DNA of 64,000 bases from Nannocystis sp. (lineage in GTDB: Bacteria; Myxococcota_A; Polyangia; Nannocystales; Nannocystaceae), in assembly GCF_016714285.1 (NCBI RefSeq), contig NZ_JADJNN010000002.1, positions 705,001-769,000 on the forward strand. The letters run 5' to 3'. Position numbers and translations under genes: made by a program. Position 1 is the stretch's first letter. Every line of letters starts with the position of its first letter. Below are positions 1-7,962 of this stretch, one piece after another. Below the pieces are notes generated by a model. The model did not search any database, had not been told where the DNA came from, and saw nothing but the letters and a program-made list of their open reading frames with translations.

Positions 1-349
1 CGGGCAGCTCGTGGGCCTCGGCGTCGGCGGCGGGCTCGGACGCTGTGGCGGGCTCGGTCGGTGCGGCTGGTTCAGCGGGAGCGGCGTCGATGTGGAGGTC
101 GAGGGCGGGGTCGGGGGCGTTGAACTTGCGCCACGTCAGCTCGAGGTTGAGGGTCTGCCGGCGGCCGCGGTCGCGGGCGGACAGGCTGAAGCCGACGACG
201 CCGCGCGGGCCGAGCACGATCTCCTCGTCGTCCTGGCGGACGCGCACGGTGCCGGCCTTGAGGGCCTGGACCAGCTGTTCGAGGTAGGCGACGACGTGCG
301 GCAGCTCGACCGCGCCATCGACCTTCAGATCTTTGCGTGCGTGTTTCAT
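1..349 (-). CDS. amphi-Trp domain protein, C-terminus cut by window edge
   Basis: The frame opens at ATG 349-347 and runs off the left edge with no stop, giving 116 codons (MKHARKDLKVDGAVELPHVV...). Residues 15-75 carry the amphi-Trp signature: ELPHVVAYLEQLVQALKAG, then VRVRQDDEEIVLGP, then QTLNLELTW ending in the conserved Trp. This small alpha/beta domain is known from many bacteria and haloarchaea; its biochemical role is not established. After the domain comes an acidic, Ala/Pro/Glu-rich tail (EPAAPTEPATASEPAADAEA) that continues off the window. Codon third positions are almost all G or C, as in neighbouring genes. It is divergent from the gene starting at 494, sharing a 144-bp gap. Family assignment is fairly firm; function is unknown. 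Confidence 0.75.
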   Translation of the reverse strand, partial: MKHARKDLKVDGAVELPHVVAYLEQLVQALKAGTVRVRQDDEEIVLGPRGVVGFSLSARDRGRRQTLNLELTWRKFNAPDPALDLHIDAAPAEPAAPTEPATASEPAADAEAHELP

Positions 350-493
350 GGCGGCCCGGATGGTGCCACGTGTGTGCGCCGTAGCCCAGCCCGAGGGCCG
401 CCCGGGTTTCGCCGCCCCCATCTCGCCGCGGCATTCGCAACCTTCATCGCCGCGGCTGTCCCGGCGCGCGCAGATTGTGCCAAGCTAGGCGCC

Positions 494-2413
494 ATGTCCC
501 GGCCCGAACGCTCCCAGACCGACCTTGAGGTGCTCCGCAGCAGCCATCGCGGCAAGTTCGTCACCCTCGGCGTGTTGCTCGCCGCAGCGGGCGGCGTGTG
601 GTGGTTTTTCAACCGGACCGGACCGATCGGCAACAGCGAGGACCCGAGTCACGTGCTGGTCGTGACCCAGAGCCACATCCGCTACAAGCCCTACCTCGAG
701 CAGTGGGGCTTCGTGGCCCAGGAGGGCCGCCAGCAGACGATGGAGGAGGAGGCGAAGGAGAAGTTCCCCGAGGACGCGATCGCGGGGGTGCCGGCGATCT
801 TGCAGCTGGCGGACTGGGCCGGCTACGCGTACGTCGCGTTCGAGAACCCGAAGAACGTCGACTTCGCCGGGCTCGAGGTCGAGGGCGGGATCCCCAGCTT
901 CGAGCCCTATCACCGCTTCGCCGTGATCAGCGCCGGTGACTACGCCTTCCCGCACAAGCTGACGGTGAACGCCAAGCCCTCGGAGGTGATGCGCGGGGCG
1001 GACCTCGATCTGCTGAGCGCGCTGTTCGCCCAGGAGCCGCTGGCGGGCACGCTGCGCGAGGACCCGAAGAACCCGCCCGAGGTGATGCTGCTGCGCGGCA
1101 CCCTCGAGGAGGGCCTGCACCGCCTGACGGCGGTGAAGGACGCGGAGAGCACGGTGGCGAAGATCGCCGACCAGGCGCGCGCGCTGCTGGTCGACAAGGA
1201 GCAGGCCGACCCGAAGCCGGCGATGCTGGGCGGCATCCACGAGAGCCTCAACGCGATCGCCCTGGCCGACGGCAGCACCCTGGTGCTCGCGCGTCAGGTC
1301 CACTTCTCGAGCACGGGCTACAAGGCTGAGCTCGAGCTCGACCGCAACTGGGAGTTCTCGTACCTGCCCGCGGGCGCTGGTCTGGGCGCTGCTCCGGGCG
1401 GCGAGCGCACGGCCTGTCCGAGCCTGCTCGGCGGCAGCCTCGAGGAGACCGGGAGCCGCCCGAACTTCCGCTTCTCGCCGCGGGGCGACGTGGTGCTCGT
1501 GCACAGCGACGGGGTCTCGCAGGTGTGGCAGCTCGACCATGGCGCGGGCAAGCCGGCGTGTAACTTCGTCGCGCTCGGCAAGATCGGCCTGCCGCTGGCC
1601 CGCGGCGAGGACCCGGGCGAGCCGCAGCGCAGCGGCCGGGTCGTGCGCGGTCGCTTCGACGGCGCCGACTCGGTGGTGTACGTGGTCAAGCCGGGCGAGG
1701 AGGTGCCGACCGAGCTCGCGCGCAGCCCGTCGATCCGCTTCGACCCGGCGGCCTGGGTGGCCGACGACTGGATCGCGGCGCCGGGCTACATCGCCGACTC
1801 CGACGCGAGCGGCGGCCTCTACTTGCTGAGCCCGAGCCACCCCGACCACGCGCTGCGCCTCGACGCGATGGCGCTCGACGCCTCGACGGCGATCCACCAG
1901 ATCGCGCCGGCGCCAGACGGCCCGAACGGCCCGCGCCTGCTGATCACCGCCTCGAGCGACCGCGGTCAGCGGCTGTTCCGCGTCGACGCGCCCAAGCCGT
2001 GGGCCGAGCTGTTCACCGACGCGCTGGCGGCCGACAAGACGCCGCTGCCGGCGAGCGTGGTCGACGGCACCGAGCCGCGGGTGCTCGCGCTCGACAGCGT
2101 GGTCTTCACGGTGGTCGGGCTGACGAGCGAGGGCTGGGTCTCGGACATGGTCGCGGCGCCCGACGGCAGCGCGGCGACCTTCCAGATCCGGGACATCGAC
2201 AACGGCGTCGCGGAGGCCGACAGTCGGCGGGAGATCGGGCTGGTCGCGCTCGACGGCCAGAGCCCGCTGCGCCTGCTGACCCGCAACGGGCTCGAGGATC
2301 ACACGCCGATGTTCTCGGCCGACAGCAAGACGGTGGTGTTTCGCACCCGCTTCCCGTTCGAGAAGACCCACTGGACCCTGACCACCGCGCGCAGCGTACC
2401 GGCGCGCAAGTGA
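494..2413 (+). CDS. Membrane-anchored protein with WD40/TolB-like propeller region
   Basis: This encodes 639 residues from ATG 494. The open frame extends far upstream, but the 5' part is antisense to the amphi-Trp gene, and MSRPERSQTDLEVLRSSHRG followed by a single membrane helix (about residues 22-38, FVTLGVLLAAAGGVWWFF) is a natural start for a type II anchored protein. The first 200 residues after the helix have no recognised motif. The second half has short beta-rich units such as NFRFSPRGDVVLVHSDG and, near the end, TPMFSADSKTVVFRTRF, the PD40/TolB-like pattern in which each blade has an SPDG/SADS turn. A C-terminal beta-propeller outside the cytoplasmic membrane is therefore inferred. 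No catalytic motif was seen. It is convergent with the reductase gene ending at 2460. Confidence 0.7.
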   Translation: MSRPERSQTDLEVLRSSHRGKFVTLGVLLAAAGGVWWFFNRTGPIGNSEDPSHVLVVTQSHIRYKPYLEQWGFVAQEGRQQTMEEEAKEKFPEDAIAGVPAILQLADWAGYAYVAFENPKNVDFAGLEVEGGIPSFEPYHRFAVISAGDYAFPHKLTVNAKPSEVMRGADLDLLSALFAQEPLAGTLREDPKNPPEVMLLRGTLEEGLHRLTAVKDAESTVAKIADQARALLVDKEQADPKPAMLGGIHESLNAIALADGSTLVLARQVHFSSTGYKAELELDRNWEFSYLPAGAGLGAAPGGERTACPSLLGGSLEETGSRPNFRFSPRGDVVLVHSDGVSQVWQLDHGAGKPACNFVALGKIGLPLARGEDPGEPQRSGRVVRGRFDGADSVVYVVKPGEEVPTELARSPSIRFDPAAWVADDWIAAPGYIADSDASGGLYLLSPSHPDHALRLDAMALDASTAIHQIAPAPDGPNGPRLLITASSDRGQRLFRVDAPKPWAELFTDALAADKTPLPASVVDGTEPRVLALDSVVFTVVGLTSEGWVSDMVAAPDGSAATFQIRDIDNGVAEADSRREIGLVALDGQSPLRLLTRNGLEDHTPMFSADSKTVVFRTRFPFEKTHWTLTTARSVPARK

Positions 2414-2459
2414 GGGCTTCGGGTCCGTCGACGCCGCGTCGGGCGGCGAGCCTGCGACT

Positions 2460-3638
2460 TTAGAGCCTGCGATCTTCGACGTCCGCGTCGGCCCCCGGGT
2501 CGCCCTGCTTGTCGTGCAGGCGCAGGTCGCCGAGCATCGCCGAGACGGTGCGGTTCAGCCAGTGACCGGCCCGGCCGTGGACCACGTGCCCGGCGAGGTT
2601 GCGGGTCAGGGCCGACTGGGCCCCGCGCGCCACGCCCTCGCCGGCCCAGAACTTGGGCAGCACGCTCGCGGCCGTGCGCGCGCGGTAGCCGGCGCAGGCG
2701 AGCCGCGACAGGCCGGCGTTCGCGGAGAAGTGGCCGTGGATGAAGCCGGCGGCCCTGATGCCGCTCTCGAGCGCGAAGCTGATGCCCTCGACGGTGCCGG
2801 GCGAGACCAGGCGGGCGGCCTCGCCGACCCACACGGTGCGCTGCTCGGCGACCGGGCCGACGGAGGTCGAGATGACCGCGGGGTGTCCCATCCACTTGCC
2901 GACCAGCTCCGCGTCGCGCAGGCCGTCGCCCCAGTGCTCGTCGAGCAGGTCCTGGAACAGCGGCTTCAGCCGCTCGGCGTCGGGGGCGTGCTCGGGGATC
3001 GTGAGGCCGATGTTCACGACGCCCTCGGGCTCGGGGAACATCCACGCGTAGTAGCCGGCGAGGCGGCGGTCCCACACCATGTGCGCGGTGCGGCCCTGCC
3101 ACGGGGTCCCGCGCCACCAGCCGATCAGGGTGCGGATCGTGGTCTTCGGTCGGGTGTCGATCGAGAAGCGGGACGGCGAGCCGTCGGCGCAGACGACCAG
3201 ATCGGCCTCGAGCTCCTCGCTCTCGGTCTTGACGCCGACGGTCACGCCGGCGCTGTCGCGCAGCAGCGACAGCACCTTGGTGTCCTCGCGGAAGATCACC
3301 CCGCGCTCCACGCCGGCCTGGATGACGCCGTGGTCGAGCGTCGCCCGCGGCACCACCCAGGCCTCGATCCCCGCCTTGAAGTCGAGCTCGCCGCCGTCGG
3401 GGCCGCGCACCCGCAGGACCTCGATGATGCCGTGGCGCAGCGCGAAGCGGTCGCGGATGCCGAGGCGCTCGAGCATCCGCAGCGAGTGCGGCGACAGTCC
3501 GCTGCCGCACACCTTGACCCGCGGATACACCGACTTGTCGAGCAGGTGGACCTCGAACCCGCCGTACTGGCTAAGCGCCAGGGCGCAGGCGCCGCCTGAA
3601 GGACCGCCCCCGATGACAATGACCTTTGGCTTGCGCAT
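2460..3638 (-). CDS. NAD(P)/FAD-dependent oxidoreductase, geranylgeranyl reductase-like
   Basis: This 392-residue flavoprotein belongs to the geranylgeranyl-reductase/halogenase-like group of FAD monooxygenase-fold enzymes. The dinucleotide-binding loop GGGPSGG lies at residues 10-16 and is followed by the acidic end of beta-2 (LLDK, residues 32-35) and KVCGSGLSP (42-50), typical of geranylgeranyl reductases. VVCADGSPSR and, later, WVGEAARLVSPGTVEGISFA match the second and third FAD motifs, but the usual GD of the third motif is GE here. The start at 3638 is supported by AGAGGAAAG just upstream; the same frame runs open into the next gene on the other strand, so a longer start is rejected. 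Substrate is unknown; isoprenoid or lipid reduction is the family-level guess. Confidence 0.85.
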   Translation of the reverse strand: MRKPKVIVIGGGPSGGACALALSQYGGFEVHLLDKSVYPRVKVCGSGLSPHSLRMLERLGIRDRFALRHGIIEVLRVRGPDGGELDFKAGIEAWVVPRATLDHGVIQAGVERGVIFREDTKVLSLLRDSAGVTVGVKTESEELEADLVVCADGSPSRFSIDTRPKTTIRTLIGWWRGTPWQGRTAHMVWDRRLAGYYAWMFPEPEGVVNIGLTIPEHAPDAERLKPLFQDLLDEHWGDGLRDAELVGKWMGHPAVISTSVGPVAEQRTVWVGEAARLVSPGTVEGISFALESGIRAAGFIHGHFSANAGLSRLACAGYRARTAASVLPKFWAGEGVARGAQSALTRNLAGHVVHGRAGHWLNRTVSAMLGDLRLHDKQGDPGADADVEDRRL

Positions 3639-3816
3639 ACTTTCCTCTCGCCCATTGTATCGATCGCGCCGGCTCGTGGCGGCGCTCGTACGCCGTAAAC
3701 CCCGCCCGTCAGCAAGGCTCATGCCACGGGCCAGCGTCGGCCGCGGTGCGGGCAAGGCGGTCCAGCGAGCGCCTGGGTGCACTTTCTGCGGCCGCCGTGC
3801 AGCGGGTGCGCGGGCT

Positions 3817-3950
3817 CCGGCGGCCGCGATGGACCTGTCCTGAGGGACATCTGGTTCGCGGGTGCGCGCCGGGTGCGGCGGCCCCGGCGGCCGTGATGGA
3901 CCTGTCCCGAGAGACATCTGGATCACGGCTGCGCACCGGGGGGCGGCGGC
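3817..3950. repeat. Two tandem 67-bp units, each holding a CTGTCC palindrome
   Basis: Units begin at 3817 and 3884, each with CCGGCGGCCG then GATGGACCTGTCC...GACATCTGG. The hearts of the units (3833-3850 and 3900-3917) are members of the dispersed palindrome family described under findings. They lie in the 513-bp gap 3639-4151 between the divergent reductase and membrane-protein genes. I see no protein-coding gene in that gap; promoters for both genes must lie in or beside the repeats. Confidence 0.8.
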
Positions 3951-4050
3951 CCCGGCTCGCGTGGGCGCTCGCACGGGCGGGCCCGGAATAGCCGAGGTCG
4001 CGTCGTGCGTGCCAGCAACGGACCCGCGGCGCGGGCTGGCGTATGGCCCC

Positions 4051-4074
4051 GGGGACAGGTCCTCGGGGACAGCT
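4051..4074. repeat. Dispersed palindrome, direct and inverted half-sites
   Basis: GGGGACAGGTCC is followed by TCGGGGACAGCT, so the GGGGACAG half-site occurs twice in the same orientation, 15 bp apart. It lies 78 bp before the start codon at 4152 and close to the two tandem copies at 3817-3950. Confidence 0.6.
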
Positions 4075-4151
4075 GCGCCGGCTCGGTGCGTGCGCACGCC
4101 CCTCTCGCGCGGGGGCCCGTCGGCGGCGTCCTTCACACCCGGAGGTCTGCC

Positions 4152-5225
4152 ATGTCGTCGATACCCCCTGCCTTGCCTGCACGGCCGCCGCGTTCGCCGC
4201 GGCGAGTTCGCTTGCTCGTCCTGTCCACCGGCCTCGCGGCGCTCGCCGTGCTGGCGCGCTCGCTGCTGGTCGGCGGCTCGCCCGGCTTCGCCGAGCACGC
4301 CGCGACCTTCGTGCTCGCGGCCTTCGGTCTGCTGCTGCTCGGCAGCCTGCTGCAGCGGGTGCGGGTGCTGTGGTACCTGCACCTGCGCGAGCTGCTGGCG
4401 CGGGTGGGCGCGGCGCTGTGGGCCTGGACGGGCCGGGTCTGGCCGCGGCGCGAGGTCGAGGCCGAGGCGCGGCCGGCGATGGGCACCGGCGATCGCATCG
4501 CGCTGATCGCCGGGCTGGTGCTGTGCGGGCTGGACGTCGCCCTGACGACCCTGCTGCTGCGCGACGTGTTCCCCGAGCCGCCCTACCGCTTCGAGCTGAT
4601 GGGCTGGCTCTCGCCCGAGGCCGCCGAATGGTCGTTCTACGTGGTCGTCGCGCTGTTCAAGACCTTGCTCGAGCTGTGGTTCGGCGTGTTCGACAAGATC
4701 CGCAGCGCCGCGGCCGGACCGAGCGCGATGCGGTGGTTCGTGCTCGGCGGCGCCTCGGCCTTCGACGCCGCGCTGGCGGCCGCCCGCGGCCTGCTGCTCG
4801 CCGAGCAGGGCATGGGCGGCTCGGCGGTGACGGTGTCCAACATCGTGTTCGTTGGCTTCGGTGTGGCGGTGCCGTGGGTCGCGGCGCACACCGGCGGCCT
4901 GCTGGTGGCCGCGATGGACGGCTTCCTCGCCCGCCTCGGCCTGCTGCGCTGGCTGGCCGCGCTGCCGCGCATGTTGCTGCTGCTCGGGCTGTGGCTGGCG
5001 ATCGTTGCGATCTGCCTGCCGATCGGCGCGGCGATCGTGGGCCTCGGGCTGCTCGCGCTGGTCTGGGGTTCGCTCGACGACGTGGTCGCCACGATCCTCG
5101 GTCACGACGAGGATGACGCCACCCCGGCGCTGCCGGTGTCGCTGGGCCAGATCTCCCGCGGGGACGATGCGCCCCGCGACCCGCCGCTGGCCCTGCCGCG
5201 CACGATGATCGGAGGTGTCCCATGA
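4152..5225 (+). CDS. Polytopic membrane protein of unknown function
   Basis: This 357-residue protein has a strong GGAGG at 4141-4145, which selects ATG 4152 over longer in-frame starts. Hydrophobic segments are seen around residues 18-38, 50-68, 115-140, 160-180, 215-235 and 270-320, separated by short Arg-rich loops, so five to seven membrane helices are likely. The C-terminus (about 35 residues, HDEDDATPALPVSLGQ onwards) is polar and probably cytoplasmic. No family motif was recognised. Its stop overlaps the start of the next gene (ATGA at 5222-5225), so the two are translationally coupled and probably act together at the membrane. Confidence 0.7.
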   Translation: MSSIPPALPARPPRSPRRVRLLVLSTGLAALAVLARSLLVGGSPGFAEHAATFVLAAFGLLLLGSLLQRVRVLWYLHLRELLARVGAALWAWTGRVWPRREVEAEARPAMGTGDRIALIAGLVLCGLDVALTTLLLRDVFPEPPYRFELMGWLSPEAAEWSFYVVVALFKTLLELWFGVFDKIRSAAAGPSAMRWFVLGGASAFDAALAAARGLLLAEQGMGGSAVTVSNIVFVGFGVAVPWVAAHTGGLLVAAMDGFLARLGLLRWLAALPRMLLLLGLWLAIVAICLPIGAAIVGLGLLALVWGSLDDVVATILGHDEDDATPALPVSLGQISRGDDAPRDPPLALPRTMIGGVP

Positions 5226-6220
5226 GCCAGGTACACGCATTGTCCGCCCTCGCCGGCCTCATCGTGGTCGCCGGGGCGCTCGCTGGTCTGATGTCGTGGC
5301 AATCGGGCGCCGACGCGGCGGCTCGCGGCGCCGCCTTGGCCCGCGGCGAGTGGCGCCCGCCCTGCGCGGCGCGCCTGGGCGCCGACTACGCCGCGCTCGA
5401 GCCGGTCGCACACGTGGCCGAGGACCCGCCGCGCACGCTGATCTTCGGGGTCGACCGCAGCCCCTCGAACCTCGCCATCGCCGACCAGCAGATGGACGCC
5501 GTGGTCGCCCACGCGGCGAGCTTGCCGGCCGAGACGGGGGTCGGCGTGCTGCTGATCTCCGACCGCAGCGAGCGCTCGTCGACGCCGGACATGCCCTTCG
5601 AGGCGGCGGCGCAGCGGCGCAGCTTCGTGCCTGGTGAGCTGCCCTGCGGAGACGAATGCAAGGCCGCGGACAGCTTATATAAGCAGAAGTGCCTCGAGCA
5701 GATCGAGGCGGCGCAGGGGCGGCGGATCGCCGCGTTGACGGCGGCTGACGAGCAGCGCCGCACGGACCTGCAGGAGGGCCGCGCCGAGCGGATCGGCCGC
5801 TGGCGCGAGGAGGTGCGCAGCTGGACGCCGCGGCCCGGGACCTCGCTGCTCGGCTTCTGGGCCAAGGTCGCCGATATGCCGGTGGTCCGCCGCACGCCCG
5901 AGCGCACCACCGTGGTGGTGTTCTCCGACCTCGAGGAGGCGCGCACGCCGGAGCGCAGGAAGATCGAGCAATTCTACAAGGACCACCAGCGCCGCGGCGC
6001 CTGCCCCGAGGCGGTCTGGCTGCCGCAGGGGCTCGGCGGCCTCGACATCGTGCTCGTGCAGACGATCAGCGACGGCATCGACGCGAGCGCGTGGGGCCAG
6101 CGCTGGGAGGCGGTGCTCGGCTGCGCCGGGGCCCACGTCCGCCGCCATCGCTACACCCCGGCGGTGACGATCGACGAGCTGCTCGGGCCCGAGGCGCCGG
6201 CGCGCGTGGCCCGGATGTGA
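5222..6220 (+). CDS. Membrane-anchored VWA-like protein
   Basis: This 332-residue product starts at ATG 5222, inside the stop codon of the upstream gene, with GGAGG at 5213-5217. An N-terminal hydrophobic segment (residues 6-24) is a signal or anchor. The exported part begins a possible von Willebrand A fold: TLIFGVDRSPSN (residues 73-84) resembles the metal-site DxSxS motif but has DRSPS with a displaced second Ser, and TTVVVFSDLEEARTPE resembles the later strand and its acidic loop. Four Cys residues (around GELPCGDECKAADSLYKQKC) could form disulfides. A central Arg/Glu-rich helical stretch (residues 165-200) looks like coiled coil. Metal binding is uncertain because the motif is degenerate. 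Confidence 0.65.
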   Translation: MSQVHALSALAGLIVVAGALAGLMSWQSGADAAARGAALARGEWRPPCAARLGADYAALEPVAHVAEDPPRTLIFGVDRSPSNLAIADQQMDAVVAHAASLPAETGVGVLLISDRSERSSTPDMPFEAAAQRRSFVPGELPCGDECKAADSLYKQKCLEQIEAAQGRRIAALTAADEQRRTDLQEGRAERIGRWREEVRSWTPRPGTSLLGFWAKVADMPVVRRTPERTTVVVFSDLEEARTPERRKIEQFYKDHQRRGACPEAVWLPQGLGGLDIVLVQTISDGIDASAWGQRWEAVLGCAGAHVRRHRYTPAVTIDELLGPEAPARVARM

Positions 6221-6276
6221 TGCCACATGTGAAGCCAGGTGTGACGCCAGAGGTGACCTCAGGTGTGATGTTATGA
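6217..6276 (+). repeat. Five imperfect 12-bp tandem repeats
   Basis: Units starting at 6217, 6229, 6241, 6253 and 6265 follow GTGA(t/a/c)GCCAGGT. The first unit contains the stop codon of the VWA-like gene. The period of 12 (four codons) matches the 12-bp repeat inside the antiporter gene at 26484-26560, though the unit sequence differs. Confidence 0.8.
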
Positions 6277-6306
6277 GCCGCCCCGGCGCCCATGGCTGCC
6301 GGGCGC

Positions 6307-6708
6307 TCAGTCCTCCTTCTTCACCGCCCACACGATATCGCCGTCGGTGCACAGCAGGGCGTCGGTCAGGACGCAGTTCACCGTGGCGGCGAACTCCGGG
6401 TCCTTGGGGTTGGTGGCCTTCATCTTGTACTTCCCCGAGTCGACCCGCTCGGCCTCGATCTCGAGCGAATACCCTTCCGAATAGTCATATTCCGTCCCCG
6501 GGTAGTCATAGCTCAACGTGACCTCGACCAGGCCCGTAAAGTCATCGTGGATCACCATATCGACAGCGACCGAATAGGAATAGCCTGGTTCCTCTTCCTG
6601 CACGTCGAACGAGCTCCAGTGGCCGACGATCGGGTCGTCGGGCCGGTGGCACCCCGTGAAGCTCAGGCCGAGCGCGGCGAACATGGGGATCTTGGCGCGG
6701 ATTGACAT
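6307..6708 (-). CDS. Small lipoprotein, unknown function
   Basis: This 133-residue protein has a signal peptide MSIRAKIPMFAALGLSFTGC with lipobox SFTGC at residues 16-20, predicting export and lipid attachment at Cys20. The mature part is beta-rich (YSYSVAVDMVIHDDFTGLVE, then YSLEIEAERVDSGKYKMKA) with two further Cys in VNCVLTDALLC that may pair. The pattern of alternating polar and hydrophobic residues and the opening IVGHWSS resemble lipocalin-like or stress-type small lipoproteins that begin with a GxW motif; this is a weak resemblance. Codon use is slightly less GC-biased than neighbours. It is transcribed alone and divergently from the Cys-rich lipoprotein at 6890. Confidence 0.75.
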   Translation of the reverse strand: MSIRAKIPMFAALGLSFTGCHRPDDPIVGHWSSFDVQEEEPGYSYSVAVDMVIHDDFTGLVEVTLSYDYPGTEYDYSEGYSLEIEAERVDSGKYKMKATNPKDPEFAATVNCVLTDALLCTDGDIVWAVKKED

Positions 6709-6889
6709 TGGTGGAGGGTACCCGCAATTTCGGCGCGAGTGCGCCCAGCGAGGGTATGGGTGTCAGGCCCGCGAAGGACCCAGGCAGGGCACGCATTGAG
6801 GCCGTCCGAGGCCAGACCGTGCCCTATGCATGATCGGCCGCGGGGGGCGAACGCCCCCATGATGAGCCCACCGACCGGTCTGCCCTTTC

Positions 6890-7756
6890 GTGATAGGGTC
6901 GCGGGCCATGGGCATCGAAGTGCAGCCCGCTGCTCCGGCCTTCGCCGTGCTGCTGGCGTTGTCTGCGTGCTTCGTCGATCCCGGCACTGTCACGGGCGCG
7001 AGCGGCATGACTGGCACCGGCAGCACGACGGCCGTCGAGGTCACGAGCACCGCGGTGACCACCAGCGGTGGGCCGGCGTTCACGTCGTCGGCGTCGTCCA
7101 GCGGGGCCTCCGACCCCGTCGGCACCGACGCGACGACCGGGGCTGCCTGCGTCGCCGGTGGCGGCGATTGCACGGGGCCGGGCGCGAGCTGCTGCGGTGG
7201 CTGTCTGGCCTGCGTCAACGGCACCTGCGCGGCGGACCCGAGCGCCTGCGGCCCGTGCCAGGCGTGCGACGGCCAGGGGGGCTGCGCCCCGGAGCGGGAG
7301 GGTGCCACCTGCAGCCCCGCCGTCGATCCCTGCTCCGGGCGCGCGTGGGGTGCTGTGAATGGCGAGTGCTTCGCATTCGCGGCGGCGCAGGGCAGCTGCG
7401 GCCCGCAGGGCGACTGCGTCCCCCAGCAGTGCGAGGCCCAGGGCGCGCTGGTGTTCAGCTGCCCGCAATGCGTGCTCGACAAGCACGCGTGCCAGGCCGG
7501 CGCGGACCTGGGTGGCTTCACCGTCGCGGAGTTCTGTCACCTCAATGAGGAGACGGCAGATTGCGGCGTCGAGTGCGTCAACAACGGGCTGGGCGCCCAG
7601 GTCAAGCACAAGAGCTGCAACAGCAAGGGTAAATGCACGGCTCTGGGGACCACGGACTGCGGCCTGTACGCTTGCAACGGGGATCAATGCTACACTTCGT
7701 GCATGAGCGCCGCCGAGTGCGTGCTCAGCAAGTGCATCGCTGGCAAGTGTGGTTAG
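6890..7756 (+). CDS. Cys-rich lipoprotein with Thr/Ser linker
   Basis: About 288 residues from GTG 6890; ATG 6908 is an equal alternative, but the longer form supplies an Arg before the hydrophobic core. The lipobox is LSAC, followed by a Gly/Thr/Ser linker (TGASGMTGTGSTTAVEVTST). The remainder is dense in Cys, with short units such as CCGGCLACVNGTCAADPSAC and CGPCQACDGQGGC near the start, and GLYACNGDQCYTSCMSAAEC at the end, so the exported part is probably held by disulfides. No enzyme motif is present. The last 62 codons have a degraded second copy at 12291-12476, showing that this gene belongs to a family that was duplicated locally and then partly lost. Confidence 0.75.
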   Translation: MIGSRAMGIEVQPAAPAFAVLLALSACFVDPGTVTGASGMTGTGSTTAVEVTSTAVTTSGGPAFTSSASSSGASDPVGTDATTGAACVAGGGDCTGPGASCCGGCLACVNGTCAADPSACGPCQACDGQGGCAPEREGATCSPAVDPCSGRAWGAVNGECFAFAAAQGSCGPQGDCVPQQCEAQGALVFSCPQCVLDKHACQAGADLGGFTVAEFCHLNEETADCGVECVNNGLGAQVKHKSCNSKGKCTALGTTDCGLYACNGDQCYTSCMSAAECVLSKCIAGKCG

Positions 7757-7785
7757 TCCGGGGGCGGCGGCAGGCACAGCTTGCC
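7753..7785 (-). pseudogene. Remnant 3' end of a lost FG-GAP lipoprotein gene
   Basis: Read on the minus strand this is GKLCLPPPPD followed by TAA, nearly identical to the last residues GGKLCLPPPPG of the intact FG-GAP lipoprotein at 12496-14172. At that second locus the same tail-to-tail arrangement (Cys-rich gene end, then FG-GAP gene end) exists. The rest of the gene is missing here. Homology stops within about 40 bp, so only the final codons survive. Confidence 0.6.
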
Positions 7786-7858
7786 GCGGGTCGCTGCCAG
7801 GTCAGGTACCCGGCGGGTCGCGGATCCTGATCGGCGTCTACACGCTGGCGGGGCCGTT

Positions 7859-7956
7859 CACAATGGCGTCGTCGTTCTGTCCGCGGGACGGCTCGCCGCC
7901 GGCGCGCCACAATGGCGTCGTCGTTCTGTCCGCGGGACGGCTCGTCGCCGGCGCGC
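7859..7956. repeat. Tandem duplication of 49 bp
   Basis: Two adjacent 49-bp units begin CACAATGGCGTCGTCG at 7859 and 7908 and differ at one position. Each contains CTGTCCGCGGGACGG, an imperfect palindrome related to the dispersed CTGTCC family. The repeats sit between two gene ends (7756 and 7963), where they could act in transcript ends, though no U-tract follows. Confidence 0.85.
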
Positions 7957-7962
7957 GAAGGC

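Noticed and set aside
485..2371. 628-codon minus-strand frame under the propeller-like gene
   Set aside because: Arg/His/Glu-rich composition and no motifs; a shadow of the plus-strand gene in GC-rich DNA.
2460..5240. Extension of the reductase frame to 926 codons on the minus strand
   Set aside because: The upstream 1.6 kb is antisense to two well-supported plus-strand genes, while a ribosome-binding site and the FAD motif fix the start at 3638.
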